Shown: positions 62,740 to 64,000 of the stretch, piece after piece
How the letters are laid out: each line of letters begins with the position of its first letter
How positions within the stretch are numbered: position 1 is the stretch's first letter
From: Bacteroidaceae bacterium
GTDB lineage: Bacteria > Bacteroidota > Bacteroidia > Bacteroidales > Bacteroidaceae
NCBI GenBank assembly: GCA_017442855.1
Contig: JAFSPM010000024.1
Span: forward strand, 1 to 64,000
Direction: 5' to 3'
DNA length: 64,000 nt
Position numbers and translations under genes: made by a program
The notes under the pieces: model-generated
Seen by the model: the letters and a program-made list of their open reading frames with translations, nothing else
Database searches by the model: none
Told to the model about the DNA's origin: nothing

Positions 62740-64000
62740 ATGTGTGGAATTGCAGCCATATTGAACGTACAGCAACAAAGTGCTGAACTGAGACAGAAAG
62801 CATTGAAGATGAGTCAGAAGATCCGTCATCGCGGACCCGACTGGAGTGGTATCTATTGTGGCGGCAGTGCCATCCTCGCCCATGAGCGACTGAGCATCGT
62901 GGATCCAGAGAGTGGCAAGCAACCGCTGTTCTCACCTGACCGTAAACAGATTCTGGCGGTGAATGGCGAGATATATAACCATCAGGAGATCCGCCGACGC
63001 TTTGCTGGGCAGTACGAGTTCCAGACGGGTAGCGACTGTGAGGTAATCTTGGCACTGTATCGTGAGAAAGGCATCCATTTCCTCGAAGACCTGAGTGGTA
63101 TCTTTGCCTTTGTGTTGTACGACGAGGAGAAAGATGCGTTCTTGATTGCCCGCGACCCTATTGGCGTGATACCGCTGTATATCGGTTATGACAGCGATGG
63201 CACCGTGTATGTGGCCTCCGAACTGAAGGCCCTTGAAGGACAGTGCGAACGCTATGAACCTTTCCTTCCGGGTCATTACTACTGGAGTGTCGCCCCAGGC
63301 TTGAAGCGTTATTACCAACGCGATTGGATGCAGTATGAGGCAGTAAAGGACAATGAAGCAGATGTAACCGCCCTCCATGATGCCCTCAACGATGCAGTCA
63401 AGCGACAACTGATGAGCGATGTGCCTTACGGCGTACTGCTTTCGGGTGGCCTCGATTCGTCGGTCATCTCTGCCATTGCAGAGAAATATGCCGAGATGCG
63501 TATTGAGGATGACTCTCGCACCAAGGCTTATTGGCCACGCCTGCACTCGTTTGCCGTAGGACTGAAAGGGGCACCCGACTTGGCAAAGGCGAAATTGGTG
63601 GCCAACCATATTGGTACGGTTCACCACGAAATCAACTATACCATACAGGAGGGTCTCGATGCTATCCGCGATGTCATTTACTATATTGAGACCTACGATG
63701 TGACCACCGTACGTGCCTCCACGCCTATGTATCTGCTGGCACGTGTCATCAAGTCGATGGGTATCAAGATGGTACTCTCAGGTGAGGGGGCCGACGAGAT
63801 ATTCGGTGGCTATCTCTATTTCCACAAGGCGCCTGATGCCAGGGCTTTCCATGAGGAGACCGTGCGTAAGCTCAGTAAGCTCTACCTCTACGATTGCCTG
63901 CGTGCCAACAAGAGCTTGTCGGCTTGGGGTGTTGAAGGTCGTGTGCCGTTCCTCGACAAGGAGTTCCTCGATGTGGCCATGCACACCAATCCTCAAGCGA
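62740..64000 (+). CDS. asnB: Asparagine synthase B (partial, runs off right edge)
   Basis: Glutamine-hydrolysing asparagine synthetase; 420 residues are visible of about 550. Nucleophile Cys2 (CGIAAILNVQQQ), RHRGPDWSG, NGEIYNH, then the ATP-pyrophosphatase P-loop GVLLSGGLDSSVISAIAEK and SGEGADEIFGGYLYFHKAP, and GVEGRVPFLDKEFLDVAM. The frame is open to the window end. It follows glmS by 12 bases and is the last visible gene of the pyrG operon. Confidence 0.97.
   Translation, partial: MCGIAAILNVQQQSAELRQKALKMSQKIRHRGPDWSGIYCGGSAILAHERLSIVDPESGKQPLFSPDRKQILAVNGEIYNHQEIRRRFAGQYEFQTGSDCEVILALYREKGIHFLEDLSGIFAFVLYDEEKDAFLIARDPIGVIPLYIGYDSDGTVYVASELKALEGQCERYEPFLPGHYYWSVAPGLKRYYQRDWMQYEAVKDNEADVTALHDALNDAVKRQLMSDVPYGVLLSGGLDSSVISAIAEKYAEMRIEDDSRTKAYWPRLHSFAVGLKGAPDLAKAKLVANHIGTVHHEINYTIQEGLDAIRDVIYYIETYDVTTVRASTPMYLLARVIKSMGIKMVLSGEGADEIFGGYLYFHKAPDARAFHEETVRKLSKLYLYDCLRANKSLSAWGVEGRVPFLDKEFLDVAMHTNPQA

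Noticed and set aside
1-64000. tRNA, rRNA and insertion sequences
   Set aside because: Looked for in the gaps by eye; no cloverleaf, rRNA motif or transposase was recognised. A tRNAscan/Infernal run would be needed to exclude small RNAs.

Overview
The window is a Bacteroidales chromosome segment, most likely Prevotella/Segatella or a close relative. Support: nearly every transcription unit has a Bacteroidota-type -7 box (TAnnTTTG) and no Shine-Dalgarno; the RiPP genes match the 'GG-Bacteroidales' radical-SAM peptide system; and the housekeeping genes (type III glutamine synthetase, DUF2851, WbqC-like, LL-DAP aminotransferase) are typical of the phylum. All assignments come from reading motifs by eye; no database search was run.

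Region 1 (1-18.6 kb) is an AT-rich natural-product island. A response regulator and histidine kinase (leftward, running off the left edge) are followed by three rightward units. Unit A (from about 2.0 kb): two very small double-glycine peptides, a beta-propeller lipoprotein and a SUMF1-like protein. Unit B (from about 6.3 kb): a decayed copy of the first peptide, a Cys-rich precursor, a propeller lipoprotein, a radical SAM/SPASM maturase, a pseudo-radical-SAM partner, a second precursor with its own propeller lipoprotein, a half-size LanC-like protein and a GT4 glycosyltransferase. Unit C (from about 15.4 kb): a C39-peptidase ABC exporter and a HlyD-type adaptor. Leftward genes in between encode a VKOR-thioredoxin oxidase, a second half-size LanC-like protein and a GT32-like glycosyltransferase. 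Units A, B and C all start with the same promoter design: an 18-bp direct repeat with 11-bp period (AATTATA-TTTC-AATTATA), then exactly 21 bp, then a -7 box. This is what an OmpR-family activator site should look like, and the island encodes one OmpR-family regulator. The inferred scheme: the regulator switches on precursors, modification enzymes and exporter together; peptides are modified (radical SAM, possibly glycosylation, disulfides), cleaved after GG/GA by the C39 domain and exported.

Region 2 (18.9-40.9 kb) is housekeeping: DUF2851, dapB-lepB-wbqC-like, queH, a CarboxypepD_reg-like protein, an M16 peptidase, a PfkB kinase and an MTA/SAH nucleosidase, then a long leftward operon rimP-nusA-infB-cvpA-sufB-sufC-sufD-sufS, then ppdK. 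Region 3 (40.9-43.2 kb) is a small insert (Fic protein plus outer-membrane barrel) bracketed by two diverged copies of the ppdK 3' end with terminator. Region 4 (43.2-44.0 kb) is a repeat-rich gap carrying an inverted copy of the element found at 18.6-18.86 kb.

Region 5 (44-64 kb) concentrates glutamine/nitrogen metabolism: leftward dapF-dapL-glnN and gltB-gltD, and rightward pyrG-purF-carA-carB(half)-glmS-asnB, where most products consume or make glutamine. The carB gene ends after its N-terminal synthetase and oligomerisation domains. A short tandem microrepeat occurs between genes and also inside sufS and gltD, where it is translated as related NSQ-ST-N peptides.
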